Assembly: GCA_022825195.1 (NCBI GenBank)
Contig: JAJDYL010000061.1
Coordinates: forward strand, 1 to 35,886
Source: Alphaproteobacteria bacterium
Lineage (GTDB): Bacteria; Pseudomonadota; Alphaproteobacteria; Bin95
Direction: 5' to 3'
DNA length: 35,886 bases
A program made the translations under genes and the position numbers. Below, in pieces: positions 7,852-17,327 of the stretch. The first letter of the stretch is position 1, and every line of letters starts with the position of its first letter. The notes under the pieces were generated by a model. It did not search any database. It was not told where the DNA came from and saw only the letters and a list, made by a program, of their open reading frames with translations.

Positions 7852-8732
7852 ACCCTGCCCGCTGCGCGGAGCTGCCGGTATTCCTCCTTGCGCGCCATCC
7901 ACTGGGCGTGCGTGGCCTCGTCCTGCCAGGGCTGCTCGGCGGTGAACACGAGGCGCTTCCAGTCCTCGCCGGCGCGCCAGCGGAAGCCGGCCTCGCGCGT
8001 AGTGCGGGGACCCTCCGCCTCCTCCAGCAGGTCGAGCGCCATCTGGAAGATGGCGCGCTGCTGGTCCGTGTCCCAGGGCTCGCCGCAGGGGCTGCCGAGC
8101 GGGAAGTCGGTGAAGACATAGCGGGCAACGCCGCAATGCTCGACGATGTCGCGCGCGGCCCCGATCACCACGGTCGGGATGCCGGCCGCCTCGATATGCC
8201 TGCTTATCAGACTCACGGTCTGATGGCAGACGGGTCAGACGGGCACCATGAGGAGCGCATCGATGCCGTCCTCGCGGCAATATCGCAGCGCCTTGGGCGC
8301 CTCCTCGGTCATCACCTTGCGCTTGCTGTAATTGTTGTAGCAGCCGTAGAACCGGTCCGGCATGCTCGCGACCCGCCCGTCCGCCACGGCTTCGCGCAGG
8401 CGGTCCACCGGGTAGAAGGCGTTGACGTCGTCCAGATGGGTGGCGAAGCGGTCGAAGGACCTGGTGCGGCTGTAGAGCTTCTCCGTCGGCGTGTCGGCGG
8501 CGAAGGAATAGACGCCCCGGAAATCCTCTTCGGCCACCGGGTCCTCTTCCGTCTCCGGGTCGTAGCGGACCGCGATCTCGCTGGTGCCGATCAGCCCGAC
8601 GCGGCATTCCGAAAGCGGCTTGGCGAGGCGCGCGAACGGCACATCCTCGAAATGCGCCCACTCATAGGCCTTCTCGTAGCCCTGTCGAATGTAGTCGTCG
8701 CGCGTGCGGTCGATATAGCGCACCGGTTCCAT
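7848..8732 (-). CDS. GrdB/PrdB-like selenoprotein (in-frame UGA = Sec166)
   Basis: 294 residues if UGA (8235-8237) is read as selenocysteine. Stop-to-stop reading splits it into 165- and 122-residue halves. Both halves are in one frame and together match the glycine/sarcosine/betaine and D-proline reductase selenoprotein B family. The diagnostic stretch straddles the UGA: LLMVPV-U-PVCHQTVSLISRHIEAAG, giving a UxxC motif (Sec166, Cys169). After it comes IPTVVIGAARDIVEHCG and FTDFPLGSPCGEP, also family-typical. Family members reduce C-N bonds or act as selenol/thiol redox proteins; the substrate here is unknown. The ATG has a strong site (GGAAGGAGG). Downstream, GTGA overlap couples it to the glutaredoxin. 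SelA/B/C/D are not in the window. Confidence 0.9.
8199..8237 (-). promoter_or_regulatory. SECIS element for Sec166
   Basis: Read on the minus strand, the 37 nt after the UGA fold into one hairpin. The upper stem AUCAGAC/GUCUGAU is a perfect 7 bp (8218-8224 with 8206-8212), closing a five-base loop CGUGA (8213-8217) that contains GU. Below it CUGC pairs with GCAG (8226-8229 with 8200-8203). The loop starts 18 nt after the UGA, close to the spacing in E. coli fdhF. Bacterial SelB needs such a hairpin directly 3' of UGA with a GU in the apical loop, so this supports recoding over a nonsense mutation. Confidence 0.8.
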
Positions 8733-8786
8733 GCACCGCCTCCTTCCAGCCTCGACCCCGATTAGACGCTCCGCGCCGCCTCCCGG

Positions 8787-9980
8787 TCAAGCCGCGCCGC
8801 CGGGGGGCCGGGCCCGCCCTCGCGGCAGGAGGGCCAGGCTGAGGGCGAGGGCGATGACGGAGAGGACGAGCATGAGGACGAACGCCCCGTCATAGGCGCC
8901 GTAGGCATCGAAGATGGCGCCGCCGAACAACGCGCCGAGGCCGCCGACCGAATGGTGGACCATGGTGATGAGCCCCGTCACCGTGCCGAGCAGGCTCATG
9001 GCCGCAATCTCGCGGCCGAAGACGATGGTGAGCGGCGCGGTTATCCAGAAAGTGACGCCGAACAACAGGACCATCCCGACGATGACCGCCGGCTCCCGGC
9101 TCACCAGCAGGACCGCGAACAGCACGGTCCTGAGCGCGAAGCAGATGACGGTCGGGAGGACAGGGCCGAAGCGGTCGTTCAGCAGGCCGGTCAGCAACAC
9201 GCCGCCGAGGCCGGTCAGCCCCATGAACGCCAGCATGTTGCCCGCGAGCAGGGCGCCGACGCCTTCGTCGACCGCGAAGGCAACGACATGGGTGGCCATC
9301 AGGAAGACCTGGAAACCGCAGATCGCATAGATGACCAGGAGCGCCCAGAGGCGGCGCGACGCCAGGGCTTCACGGAGGGTGCCCGCCTCCCTTCCAAGGT
9401 CCGCCGCCGGGATCGCCGTCCTTCGCGCCACCAGGACGACAGGCAGGATGCAGACCAGCGTGGCGGCGCCCAGCGCAAGGAAGGACCCGCGCCAGCCGAT
9501 GGAGGCAAGCTGCGCGGTCAGCGCCGAGATGACCAGCAGCTGGCCCAGCCCCATGCCGGAGATCGCGATGCTGTTGGCCATTCCCAGCCGATGGGGATAC
9601 CAGCGGCTGAGCAGCACCCCGACCGGCGTGACCGAGGTGCCGGCGCTGCCGAGCGCAAACAGGACGCCGTAAAACAGAAGCGCCTGCCACGGATGCTCGA
9701 CCAGGCTCATCGAGCCGAGCCCGATGGCCGAGACAAGCACCCCGGCGCCCAGCACCGCCCCCGCGCCGACGCGGTCCACAAGGACGCCGACGAAGAACAG
9801 GACCGCGGCGGAGAGCACCATGAACAGGGTGACATTCAGCGAGAGTTCGCTGCGGGTCCAGGTAAGCTCCTCTTCCATCGGAGGAAGCAGCAGCCCGATG
9901 GCGAAGCGCGCGCCGCCGTTGAACAGCAGCACCAGGAAACAGGTCGCCAGCACGAAGCGGGCAGCGACAGCGGGAGTCAT
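8787..9980 (-). CDS. MFS transporter (OFA/monocarboxylate-like)
   Basis: 397 residues with about 12 membrane segments. TM1-2 reads FVLATCFLVLLFNGGARFAIGLLLPPM, followed by an ELTWTRSELSL loop, and LVDRVGAGAVLGAG is the loop 2-3 signature. WYPHRLGMANSIAISGMGLGQL is typical of OFA/MCT-like carriers of organic anions. The ATG at 9980 begins the family match; the 55 upstream residues in frame are Arg/Pro-rich shadow sequence of the neighbour. It lies 31 bp after the amine-oxidase gene and 54 bp before the selenoprotein gene, so it may import the substrate of this cluster. The substrate is unproven. Confidence 0.85.
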   Translation of the reverse strand: MTPAVAARFVLATCFLVLLFNGGARFAIGLLLPPMEEELTWTRSELSLNVTLFMVLSAAVLFFVGVLVDRVGAGAVLGAGVLVSAIGLGSMSLVEHPWQALLFYGVLFALGSAGTSVTPVGVLLSRWYPHRLGMANSIAISGMGLGQLLVISALTAQLASIGWRGSFLALGAATLVCILPVVLVARRTAIPAADLGREAGTLREALASRRLWALLVIYAICGFQVFLMATHVVAFAVDEGVGALLAGNMLAFMGLTGLGGVLLTGLLNDRFGPVLPTVICFALRTVLFAVLLVSREPAVIVGMVLLFGVTFWITAPLTIVFGREIAAMSLLGTVTGLITMVHHSVGGLGALFGGAIFDAYGAYDGAFVLMLVLSVIALALSLALLPRGRARPPGGAA

Positions 9981-10011
9981 GGGCCGGGGCCCCGCCCTGT
10001 GCCTGTTGCCC

Positions 10012-11313
10012 TCACGGCCGGTCGAAACGGGCCGGGGCGAACGGGGCCGGGTCCGCGGCCGGGTCCCGCCCGGTGGCGAGCTGGGCCGCCAGCAGGCCGA
10101 GACCCGGACCGAGACCGAACCCGTGGCCGGAGAGCCCGCTGGCAAGCGTCAGCCCCTCCAGGCCGGCAAGCGGCCCGACCAGCGGCACCTCGTCCGGCGT
10201 GACGTCGATCATGCCGCCCCAGCTTTCGACCGCCGGCACGTCCCGCAGCTGCGGATAGACGCTGCGGGCGCCGGTCAGGATGCCGTCCAGCACCTGCCTG
10301 TCCGGCAGGGGATCGAGCGCCCTCGCCTGCTCCATCGGGCTGAACTGGTCGGCCCGCCAGCGCCGCCTGCCGAGCGCGCCGAAGAATTCCGGCCCGAACC
10401 GGAGCCGCACGAAGCGCCAGCGGTCGCGGTAGAGCGGCAGGAATTTCCGGAAATGGGCGAAGGCCGCCGGGATGAGATCGAACCGCGCCGCATGCACCCG
10501 GCCGACCGTATAGCCGCCGTCCAGGCGCGGGCGCACCGATGCGGCCCGCGTCCCCACCGGCCCCGGCGCGATGGCCGGCGCCGGGGCCGTGCGCAGCGCC
10601 TGCGAGCGCACCGCAAGCTGCGGCAGCGAACGGCCCATGTTCTCGAGGAACGGGCGGCACCAGGCGCCGCCCGCCAGGATGACCCCGCGGCAGGCGATGG
10701 CGCCGCGCTCCGTGACGACCCCGGCAATCCTGCCGCCCGCAAGCTCCAGCGTGCGCACGGCCGTTCGCTCGAAGATCGCGGCACCGGCCTCCGAGGCGAG
10801 GCCCGCGAGCGCCGGAACCGCCAGCGCCGGCTCCGCATGCATGTCGGTCGGCGTCAGCAGGCCCCCGGCGAAGCGCCCGGCGTCCCCGCCGACCAGTTCG
10901 CCGGCCTCGGCGGCGGAGAGCATCCGCGAGGAAAGCTGGAAGGGCCGCGCCGAGGCGAGCCAGGCCTCATGGCCTGCCAGCTCCTCCTCGTCCTCCGCCA
11001 GATGGGCGATGCCCCCCTGCCGGAGCCCGAAATCGGCGGGGCTTCGCTCGCCGAAGCGCCGCCAGAGCGCCTGGGACTCCAGCATCAGCGGAATCTCGCG
11101 CGGGTCGCGCGCCTGGATGCGGATCCAGCCCCAGTTCCGGGAGGACTGTTCGCCCGCGATCCGGCCCTTCTCGCACAGCACGACCGGCACGCCCCATTCG
11201 GCGAGCGTGAGCGCCGCGGTGACGCCGACCACGCCGCCGCCGATGACGACGATGTCGGCGGCCTCCGGCAGCGGGCGGTCCGGGCCCGGCTGGAATTCCG
11301 GCGTGTTGCTCAT
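10012..11313 (-). CDS. FAD-dependent amine/amino-acid oxidoreductase (DAO family)
   Basis: 433 residues. The N-terminal FAD dinucleotide-binding motif is DIVVIGGGVVGVTAALTLAE (20-39), with the acidic FAD-ribose contact in VVLCEKG and a SSRNWGWIR stretch as in D-amino-acid dehydrogenase and sarcosine/dimethylglycine oxidase relatives. The C-terminal GHGFGLGPGLGLL closes the FAD site. Expected chemistry is oxidative deamination or N-demethylation of an amino acid or methylated glycine. No signal peptide is seen, so it is cytoplasmic. The start ATG overlaps the stop of the aminotransferase gene (ATGA). The upstream in-frame extension to 11466 is only shadow of that gene. Confidence 0.87.
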   Translation of the reverse strand: MSNTPEFQPGPDRPLPEAADIVVIGGGVVGVTAALTLAEWGVPVVLCEKGRIAGEQSSRNWGWIRIQARDPREIPLMLESQALWRRFGERSPADFGLRQGGIAHLAEDEEELAGHEAWLASARPFQLSSRMLSAAEAGELVGGDAGRFAGGLLTPTDMHAEPALAVPALAGLASEAGAAIFERTAVRTLELAGGRIAGVVTERGAIACRGVILAGGAWCRPFLENMGRSLPQLAVRSQALRTAPAPAIAPGPVGTRAASVRPRLDGGYTVGRVHAARFDLIPAAFAHFRKFLPLYRDRWRFVRLRFGPEFFGALGRRRWRADQFSPMEQARALDPLPDRQVLDGILTGARSVYPQLRDVPAVESWGGMIDVTPDEVPLVGPLAGLEGLTLASGLSGHGFGLGPGLGLLAAQLATGRDPAADPAPFAPARFDRP

Positions 11314-12539
11314 GCGCGTTCGATATTGCCGCTCCGGAGCGGTATCCCGAACTCGCGGTGGCAGATTTCCGCCAGCCTCTTCACGCCTTCGCGGATTTCC
11401 CCGACGGTCGGGTTGCCGAAACAGAGCCGGATGCGCGAGCGGGCCGGCGCGGCGTCGGCGGACCATTCGGGCCCGGGATTGATGGCGATGCCGGCGCCGG
11501 CGGAGGCTGCGGCGAGCTTCATGGCGTCCACCGTTTCGGGGAACGCGACCCAGAGGTAGATGCCTCCTTCCGGCGCCACGAACTCCGCGGCCGTGCCGAA
11601 ATGCTCCTCCAGCGCCGCCGTCATGGCGTCGAGCTTCTGCTTGAGGATCGCCGTCACGCGGTCGACATGGGCATCGAAGTGGGTCCGGCAGTATTCCGCC
11701 AGCATCATCTGCTCGAGCGCCCCGGTGCCGCCGTCATGCTTGCAGGCCAGCATCCGGGCGATCAGGCCGGACTCGGCCACGATGTAGCCGACGCGCAGCG
11801 CCGGCGCGACGGTCTTCGAGAACGACCCGCAATGGATCACCCGGTTGCCGTCGTCCAGCGCCGCGATGGCCGGCGGCCGCTCGCCGGTCCACAGCAGGTC
11901 CGCATAGCACTCGTCCTCGAACACCGGCACGCCGTATTCCGCCGACAGGCCGAGCAGCTCGGCGCGCCGCGCCTCGGGCATGATGCTGCCGCCGGGGTTC
12001 TGGATCGTCGGGATGACATAGATGAACTTCGGCTTCACGCCCTCCGAGGCGAGCGCCGCCAGCTTTTCGGCCAGCAGGTCCATGCGCATGCCGTCCCCGT
12101 CCAGCGGGACGCCCACAGGCCTGACGCCCAGTCGGCGCAGGCGGGCGAGCGCGCTCCCATAGCAGAACTGCTCCACCAGCACCGTGTCGCCGGGCCGCAG
12201 GAAAATCTCGTTGACGAGGTCGAGACCCTGGTTCGAGCCCGAGGTGATGAGGACATTGTCGGGCGAGACCGCGAGGCCGCTGCGCTTCCTGAGCTTGGCG
12301 GCCACGAACTCGCGCAGCGGCCGGTAGCCGAGCGGCCCGCTCTCGAGCCCGTAGGTCGCCAGCGTCGCGCCCTCCCGGCGCAGCGCCGTCGCGGTCGCCG
12401 CGATCATGTCCTCGACCGGCATGCTGGCCGCATCGACATTGCCGCCGATGAAATTGTAGGGCGGAAACCCCTTCCAGACCGGGGCGGGCGGCGGCAGGTC
12501 CGGCGCCAGCAGGGCATCGTAGTCGAGGGTGGCGGCCAC
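11310..12539 (-). CDS. PLP-dependent aminotransferase, fold type I (2-aminoadipate/PatA-like)
   Basis: 409 residues. Class I/II aminotransferase core: Asn181 (IQNPGG), Asp209 and Tyr212 (FEDECYADL), Schiff-base Lys242 (CGSFSKTVAPALRVGY) and Arg249. The LITSGSNQGLDLV and RLCFGN segments resemble the stand-alone relatives of MocR domains, such as LysN/2-aminoadipate aminotransferase and valine-pyruvate types. The start is GTG because AAGGAG sits eight bases upstream and the protein begins there; the longer ATG start at 12593 overlaps the regulator gene. It forms an operon with the Crp-type regulator (37 bp upstream) and the coupled oxidase downstream, which suggests amino-acid catabolism. Confidence 0.88.
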   Translation of the reverse strand: MAATLDYDALLAPDLPPPAPVWKGFPPYNFIGGNVDAASMPVEDMIAATATALRREGATLATYGLESGPLGYRPLREFVAAKLRKRSGLAVSPDNVLITSGSNQGLDLVNEIFLRPGDTVLVEQFCYGSALARLRRLGVRPVGVPLDGDGMRMDLLAEKLAALASEGVKPKFIYVIPTIQNPGGSIMPEARRAELLGLSAEYGVPVFEDECYADLLWTGERPPAIAALDDGNRVIHCGSFSKTVAPALRVGYIVAESGLIARMLACKHDGGTGALEQMMLAEYCRTHFDAHVDRVTAILKQKLDAMTAALEEHFGTAAEFVAPEGGIYLWVAFPETVDAMKLAAASAGAGIAINPGPEWSADAAPARSRIRLCFGNPTVGEIREGVKRLAEICHREFGIPLRSGNIERA

Positions 12540-12576
12540 TGTGCGGCTCCTTGGTTCGTGCGGGTGTCGGTTGCGG

Positions 12577-13269
12577 CTATTCGGGCGAGACATGCCGGCG
12601 GAGAGCGGCCGGGTCGGCGATCCGCGCCTTCCCGCCCCTGACCGCCACCCCGTGCTTCCTGAGGCTGGCCAGCGCCCGCGAAAAGGTCTCCGGCTTCATG
12701 CCGAGCCGGTTCGCGATCAGTTTCTTGTCGTAGGGCAGGCGCACATTGACGGGACCGCCGCCCGGGCTCGCGGGCGGGCAGAAATGCAGCAGGAAGGCGC
12801 CGACGCGCTGCGAGGAGTTGAGGCTGCTGCCGCTCTCGATCCGGGACACCAGCCGCTTCAGGTTCACCGCGAGCGAGGCGAAGGTCCTGACGACCAGTTC
12901 CGGGTCCTCGCGCAGCCGCTCGATATAGCTGGCGACAGGCACCGCAAGCAGCCGGCCGTCCTCGACCAGCTCGGCGGAAACCGGATAGCCGTCCGCCATG
13001 CAGATCGCGCCCTCGGCAAAGGATTCGCCGGGGCCGAACACCTCGATGATGACCTCGGAGCCGTCCGGGCGCAGGCGAAAGAGTTTCACCCACCCGGACA
13101 GCACACCGAAAAAGTGGGTGACCGGCTGCCCCTGCTCGAAGATCACGGTCCGCTTGGAACAGGCGAGGACTTCCGCGTCCCGGACCAGCCGCCGGAGCGC
13201 GTCCGGGGCCAGGCCCTGGAACAGCGGCAGTTGATGGACGGTCTCCAGATCGCTGCGGCTGACGGCCAT
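12577..13269 (-). CDS. Crp/Fnr family transcription regulator
   Basis: 230 residues. An N-terminal cyclic-nucleotide-binding-type beta-roll covers about 10-125 (VIFEQGQPVTHFFGVLSGWVKLF, then FGPGESFAEGAI). A C-terminal HTH_Crp covers about 150-220, with LPYDKKLIANRLGMKPETFSRALASL as the helix-turn-helix. The Fnr Fe-S cysteine cluster is absent, so an oxygen-sensing cluster is unlikely; the effector is unknown. Residues around FGPGESFAEGA resemble the phosphate-binding cassette only partly. A good ribosome site (GGAGAGGAG) precedes the ATG. As first gene before the aminotransferase-oxidase-MFS set it is likely their regulator, but no clear Crp/Fnr palindrome was found nearby. Confidence 0.87.
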   Translation of the reverse strand: MAVSRSDLETVHQLPLFQGLAPDALRRLVRDAEVLACSKRTVIFEQGQPVTHFFGVLSGWVKLFRLRPDGSEVIIEVFGPGESFAEGAICMADGYPVSAELVEDGRLLAVPVASYIERLREDPELVVRTFASLAVNLKRLVSRIESGSSLNSSQRVGAFLLHFCPPASPGGGPVNVRLPYDKKLIANRLGMKPETFSRALASLRKHGVAVRGGKARIADPAALRRHVSPE

Positions 13270-13357
13270 GGGCTCCTCTCCATCCCGCCGGACGACCGGC
13301 CCGGCAGGACAGACGAGGGTTACAACGCCGGCCGCCGCCCCGCAAGAAATCGCCGGC

Positions 13358-15370
13358 TTATCCGCCCCGGTGCCGTGCGGCCGCGTCGAGCGCCTCCAGC
13401 ACCGCGCCCTCGGTCAGCAATTCGGGGAGCGCAATCCCGGCGGGCGCGCCGGGACCGTAAACGGCGTTGAAGGGAATGCCGTAGCGGGCGAAGCGCGCGA
13501 GATAGACCGAGATGGCCGGGTCCGGCCGGGTCCAGTCGGCGCGCATCGCCACCACGTCCCCGGCGAGGCGGTCCGCGACGGGCCCCCGGCCCAGCACCGC
13601 CGCCTTGTTGAACTTGCAGGTGATGCACCAGTCGGCGGTCACATCGACGAAGACCGTCCGGCCCTCCGACACCAGCGGCGCGATCCGGGCCTCCTCGAAG
13701 GCCTGCCAGCGCCCCTCCGGCGCCGCCGGCTCCATGGCGGCCGGCAGGACGGCCACGGCCGCCAGGCCCACCGCCGCGGCCAGCGCCGCGCCGGCCCCGA
13801 GGACGCGTCCGCGGCGCCGCGCCCAGGCCGCCAGAAGCACGGCCGGCAGGGCGGCCGCCGCGAGCGCCCCGAAGGCTGCGGGCCAGCCGAGCTGCGCCGC
13901 GAGCACGGCCAGCAGCCATCCCGCGGTCCCGGCGAGGGCGAGGCCGAGGGCGAAGCGCAGCCGGACCGTCCAGCGGCCGGGCTTCGGCATGGCCGCCGCG
14001 AGGCCCGGAAAGGCCGCAACCCCCAGATAGGGCAGCGCCAGGCCGAGGCCGAGCGCCGTGAAGATGAGCGCGATCTCCAGCGGCCCCCTTGTGAGCGCGA
14101 AGCCGACCGCGGTGCCGACGAAGGGCGCCGAGCAGGGCGTCGCCAGCAGGGTGGCGAACATGCCGGTGAGGAAGGGGCCACCCCGGAGTCCGCCCGCGAA
14201 ACGCGGCGCCGGGATCTCGAAAAGGCCCCACAGGTTGGCCGCGAACAGCAGCAGCAGGAACAGCATCGCCGCCAAGAAGACGGGCTGCTGGAACTGGACG
14301 CCCCAGCCAACCGCCATGCCGGCCTGGGACGCCGCGGCCGCCGCCGCGGCCAGCAGCCAGAACGAAAACAGGATGCCGCCGGCGACGGCCAGGAACTCGG
14401 CCCGCGCCCGGCTCCGTCCGGCTCCGCCGAGCCCCGCGAAATGCATGAGCTTGATGCCGAGCACCGGCAGCACGCAGGGCATGAGGTTGAGGATGACGCC
14501 GCCCGCCAGCGCCAGCGCCAGGATTATCGCGATGCCGTATGAGGCGCGTTCGCCGCCCGGCGCGACCTGAAGGCGCTGCTCCACGGCCTCTCCGCCGCCG
14601 GTGACCGTCGCGACCAGCTCCCGGCCCAGCAGCCCCTCCGGGCCGCCCTTCGCCCAGGAGACCGGCACCGTCAGCCCGCCCGCAACGGGCGTCGGCCGGC
14701 CGAAGGCGGCAAGGCCGCCGGCTTCGATGAAGATGTCCTCCGGCTCGATTCCGGGGAGCGCGACCCGGAGGACCGCTCCGTCGCCCTCGCCCACGAGCTC
14801 CGCCCGGCCCGCGGCCGGCTCCGGCCGCGGCGCGCGGCCGCGCCAGCGGTCGATGGCGAACGCTTCCGCCGAAGGCGCGGCCGGACCGGCAGGCAGGACC
14901 AGCGCAAGGTCGGCGCCCTGCGGCACGCAGATGTCGGAGCAGGTGAGATAGTCCACCCGGAGCGCGACCCTGACGGGCTCGCCTGGCTGCGGGACTTCCA
15001 CGTCCATCGGCAGCAGCAGGCGGTCCTCGTAGCCGACGCTGTCTATGCCGAGAATGGTGAAGCGTTCCGGCGCCGGCCAGTAGAGGCTGGCCTTGCCGAG
15101 ATTGTCGCTTCCCGCCCAGTCGAGCGCGGGCGGCAGGCCGCCTTCGCCGGGGCTGCGCCAGTAGGTCTTCCAGCCCGGCGCCAGCTCGAATTCGAGCCCG
15201 AGCCGGACCCGGTCCAGGTTCCCGACGCCCTCGCTCGCCGAGACCAGCCGCACGGCGGCCTCCGGCGTCCGGGCCCAGGGCGATGCGGTCGCGCCGGCCT
15301 CGCCGGAGACCGCCAGAGCCGCCAGCAGCATGACCGGGAACCGCAGCCGGACCGCGCCTCTCAAGCCCAT
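13358..15370 (-). CDS. DsbD/ScsB-like thiol:disulfide interchange protein
   Basis: 670 residues. Passes electrons from cytoplasmic thioredoxin across the inner membrane to periplasmic thiol proteins. A signal peptide covers about 1-28. The periplasmic N-terminal domain carries Cys144 and Cys148 (TCSDIC). The eight-segment membrane core holds the cysteine pair Cys299 (LMPCVLPV) and Cys413 (ATPCSAPF). The C-terminal thioredoxin domain has WCITC (Cys582/Cys585). The large N-terminal domain and CITC site fit the ScsB branch rather than E. coli DsbD. It is divergent from yqgE across 59 bp and 88 bp upstream of the Crp-type gene. Confidence 0.9.
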   Translation of the reverse strand: MGLRGAVRLRFPVMLLAALAVSGEAGATASPWARTPEAAVRLVSASEGVGNLDRVRLGLEFELAPGWKTYWRSPGEGGLPPALDWAGSDNLGKASLYWPAPERFTILGIDSVGYEDRLLLPMDVEVPQPGEPVRVALRVDYLTCSDICVPQGADLALVLPAGPAAPSAEAFAIDRWRGRAPRPEPAAGRAELVGEGDGAVLRVALPGIEPEDIFIEAGGLAAFGRPTPVAGGLTVPVSWAKGGPEGLLGRELVATVTGGGEAVEQRLQVAPGGERASYGIAIILALALAGGVILNLMPCVLPVLGIKLMHFAGLGGAGRSRARAEFLAVAGGILFSFWLLAAAAAAASQAGMAVGWGVQFQQPVFLAAMLFLLLLFAANLWGLFEIPAPRFAGGLRGGPFLTGMFATLLATPCSAPFVGTAVGFALTRGPLEIALIFTALGLGLALPYLGVAAFPGLAAAMPKPGRWTVRLRFALGLALAGTAGWLLAVLAAQLGWPAAFGALAAAALPAVLLAAWARRRGRVLGAGAALAAAVGLAAVAVLPAAMEPAAPEGRWQAFEEARIAPLVSEGRTVFVDVTADWCITCKFNKAAVLGRGPVADRLAGDVVAMRADWTRPDPAISVYLARFARYGIPFNAVYGPGAPAGIALPELLTEGAVLEALDAAARHRGG

Positions 15371-15429
15371 GCGCCGCTCCGTTCGCCGTCCGCCTTCACA
15401 CCCGCCTCCGCCGTGCTAAACTCGATGCC

Positions 15430-15999
15430 ATGACGCAAGACGACTCCGGGGAAGGCTGGCTGACCGGGCAATTGCTGATCGCCATGCCCAGCATGAGCGA
15501 CCCGCGCTTCGAGCGCACGGTCATCTATATGTGCGCCCACAGCGAAGAGGGCGCAATGGGGCTGGTCATCAACAAATCGTTAGAATCGCTCTCCTTCACC
15601 GACCTGCTGGAGCAATTGGGGGTCGAGGACAGCGAAGCGGACATGTCGATCCTGTCCGGCGGGCCGGTCGAGACCGGGCGCGGCTTCGTGCTCCACTCCT
15701 CCGACTACGACCGGGAAGGCTCGCTCGCCGTGTCGGACCGCATCCGGCTGACCGCGACCATCGACGTGCTCAAGGCGATCGCGGTCGGCGACGGCCCCGA
15801 GAAGCGCCTGCTCGCGCTCGGCTATGCCGGCTGGGCGCCGGGACAGCTCGAGGGCGAGATCCAGGACAATGGCTGGCTGACCGCCCCGGCCGACGAAGCC
15901 ATCCTGTTCGACGGCACGCTCGACTCCAAATGGTCGCGCGCCATCGCCAAGCTCGGCGTGGACGCCTCCATGCTCTCCTCCTTCGCCGGCCGCGCCTGA
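15430..15999 (+). CDS. YqgE/AlgH family protein (UPF0301)
   Basis: 189 residues, the family's usual length. The hallmark sequence spans the protein: [20 protein letters not shown], then [42 protein letters not shown] and the C-terminal [20 protein letters not shown]. The biochemical function is not settled; AlgH was first named for a link to alginate regulation. The protein is cytoplasmic, with no signal or membrane segment. Its promoter must share the 59-bp gap with the divergent DsbD/ScsB gene. An 82-bp gap follows before the next gene on the same strand. Confidence 0.92.
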   Translation: MTQDDSGEGWLTGQLLIAMPSMSDPRFERTVIYMCAHSEEGAMGLVINKSLESLSFTDLLEQLGVEDSEADMSILSGGPVETGRGFVLHSSDYDREGSLAVSDRIRLTATIDVLKAIAVGDGPEKRLLALGYAGWAPGQLEGEIQDNGWLTAPADEAILFDGTLDSKWSRAIAKLGVDASMLSSFAGRA

Positions 16000-16081
16000 T
16001 GCCGGCTCCCGAGACGGGCTGACGGCCGGCAGGCGCCGCGGCGCGACCGCCGGTCCGGAAGCCGAGGGGCACCCCGCTCTC

Positions 16082-17314
16082 ATGTCCGACTACCAATCTT
16101 CCAGCGTCGAAGTGCGCTACGGCTGGGTGGTCGTCTGGGCGTCGCTCATCCTGAACGGCATCGCGCTCGGCGCGCCGACATTCCTGTTCGTGGCGCTCAA
16201 GCCCATTGCCGCCGATCTCGGCGGCGAGCGCTGGGTGCCCTCCTTCGCCTATTCGGTGCTCATGGTCGGCACCGGCATCGGCGGCGTCGCCATGGGCTGG
16301 TGGATGGACAAGCGCGGCATCATCCAGCCGATCCTGTTCGGCTCCGTGATGATCTGCCTCGGCAGCGTTGTGGCGAGCCAGTCCGAGGGCCGCTGGGGGC
16401 TCTGGGTCGCCAACGGCCTCCTGATCGGACTGCTCGGCAAGGCGGCGATGATCGCGCCGCTGGTCGCCAACGCCACCCGCTGGTTCGACCGACGGCGGGG
16501 CCTCGCCATCGCCATCATCGCATCGGGCCAGGGGCTGGCCGGCGCCGTCTGGCCAATGGTCTTCGGCCATCTGGAACGCACGGTCGGCTGGCGGGAAACC
16601 TATCTCTACTATGCCGTGTTCGCGGCCGTGACGATGCTGCCGCTCTGCTGGCTGATCCGCCCGAAGCCGCCGGCCCCGCCGCCGGGCCCGGTCCGCCTGC
16701 CGGCGTCGCGCGGCGGCAAGGTGCTGGACTGGCCGCCAGAGATGGTGCAGGGCGCGCTCTGGCTCGCCGTGCTCGGCTGCTGCGGGGCCATGGCCATGCC
16801 CATCGTCCATCTGGTGTCGCACACCTCCGACCTCGGCTATGCCGAGGAGCGCGGGGCGGAAATCCTGTCTGTGCTGATGGTCGCCGGCTTCTTCAGCCGG
16901 ATCGGCTTCGGCATGCTGTCGGACCGGATCGGCGCGGCGCCGACGCTCCTGATCGGGTCCCTGTGCCAGTTCGTCATGATGATCGTGTTCGCCATGGTCG
17001 AGAGCCTGACGGGGCTCTACGTCGCCGCGCTCATGTTCGGGCTGGGCTTCGCCGGCATCATGCCCTGCTACCCGCTGCTGCTCAGGCTCTGGTTCCCGGT
17101 CTCGGAGATCGGCTGGCGCGTCGGCGCGCAGTACATGTTCGCGGGCGCCGGCATGGCCATCGGCGGCACGCTTGCCGGCTACATATTCGACCAGACCGGC
17201 TCCTATGCGCCGGCTTTCCTCTCGGGTGCGGCCTTCAACGCGATGAACTTCCTGGTGATCTGCATGCTCCACCTGCGCTCCCGCGCCCTCGGTTTCAGCC
17301 CGAGGCCGGTCTGA
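16082..17314 (+). CDS. MFS transporter (OFA/monocarboxylate-like)
   Basis: 410 residues with about 12 membrane segments. It opens with RYGWVVVWASLILNGIALGAPTF, the YGWVVV start common to OFA-family carriers. Loop 2-3 has GWWMDKRGIIQPIL, and RWFDRRRGLAIAIIASGQGLAG around TM5 matches the same family. It sits in the inner membrane and probably moves organic anions. It is a distant relative of the MFS gene at 8787-9980. It ends 13 bp from the convergent carboxymuconolactone-decarboxylase-like gene, with no evident terminator. The substrate is not determined. Confidence 0.86.
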   Translation: MSDYQSSSVEVRYGWVVVWASLILNGIALGAPTFLFVALKPIAADLGGERWVPSFAYSVLMVGTGIGGVAMGWWMDKRGIIQPILFGSVMICLGSVVASQSEGRWGLWVANGLLIGLLGKAAMIAPLVANATRWFDRRRGLAIAIIASGQGLAGAVWPMVFGHLERTVGWRETYLYYAVFAAVTMLPLCWLIRPKPPAPPPGPVRLPASRGGKVLDWPPEMVQGALWLAVLGCCGAMAMPIVHLVSHTSDLGYAEERGAEILSVLMVAGFFSRIGFGMLSDRIGAAPTLLIGSLCQFVMMIVFAMVESLTGLYVAALMFGLGFAGIMPCYPLLLRLWFPVSEIGWRVGAQYMFAGAGMAIGGTLAGYIFDQTGSYAPAFLSGAAFNAMNFLVICMLHLRSRALGFSPRPV

Positions 17315-17327
17315 GCGCAGCGCGCCG

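Noticed and set aside
8235..8237. Nonsense mutation making the GrdB-like gene a pseudogene
   Set aside because: The UGA lies at the family's selenocysteine position, a well-formed hairpin follows at the right spacing, and both halves are intact and in frame.
12540..12576. Crp/Fnr operator between regulator and aminotransferase
   Set aside because: No TTGAT-N4-ATCAA-like or TGTGA-N6-TCACA-like palindrome was found in this gap.
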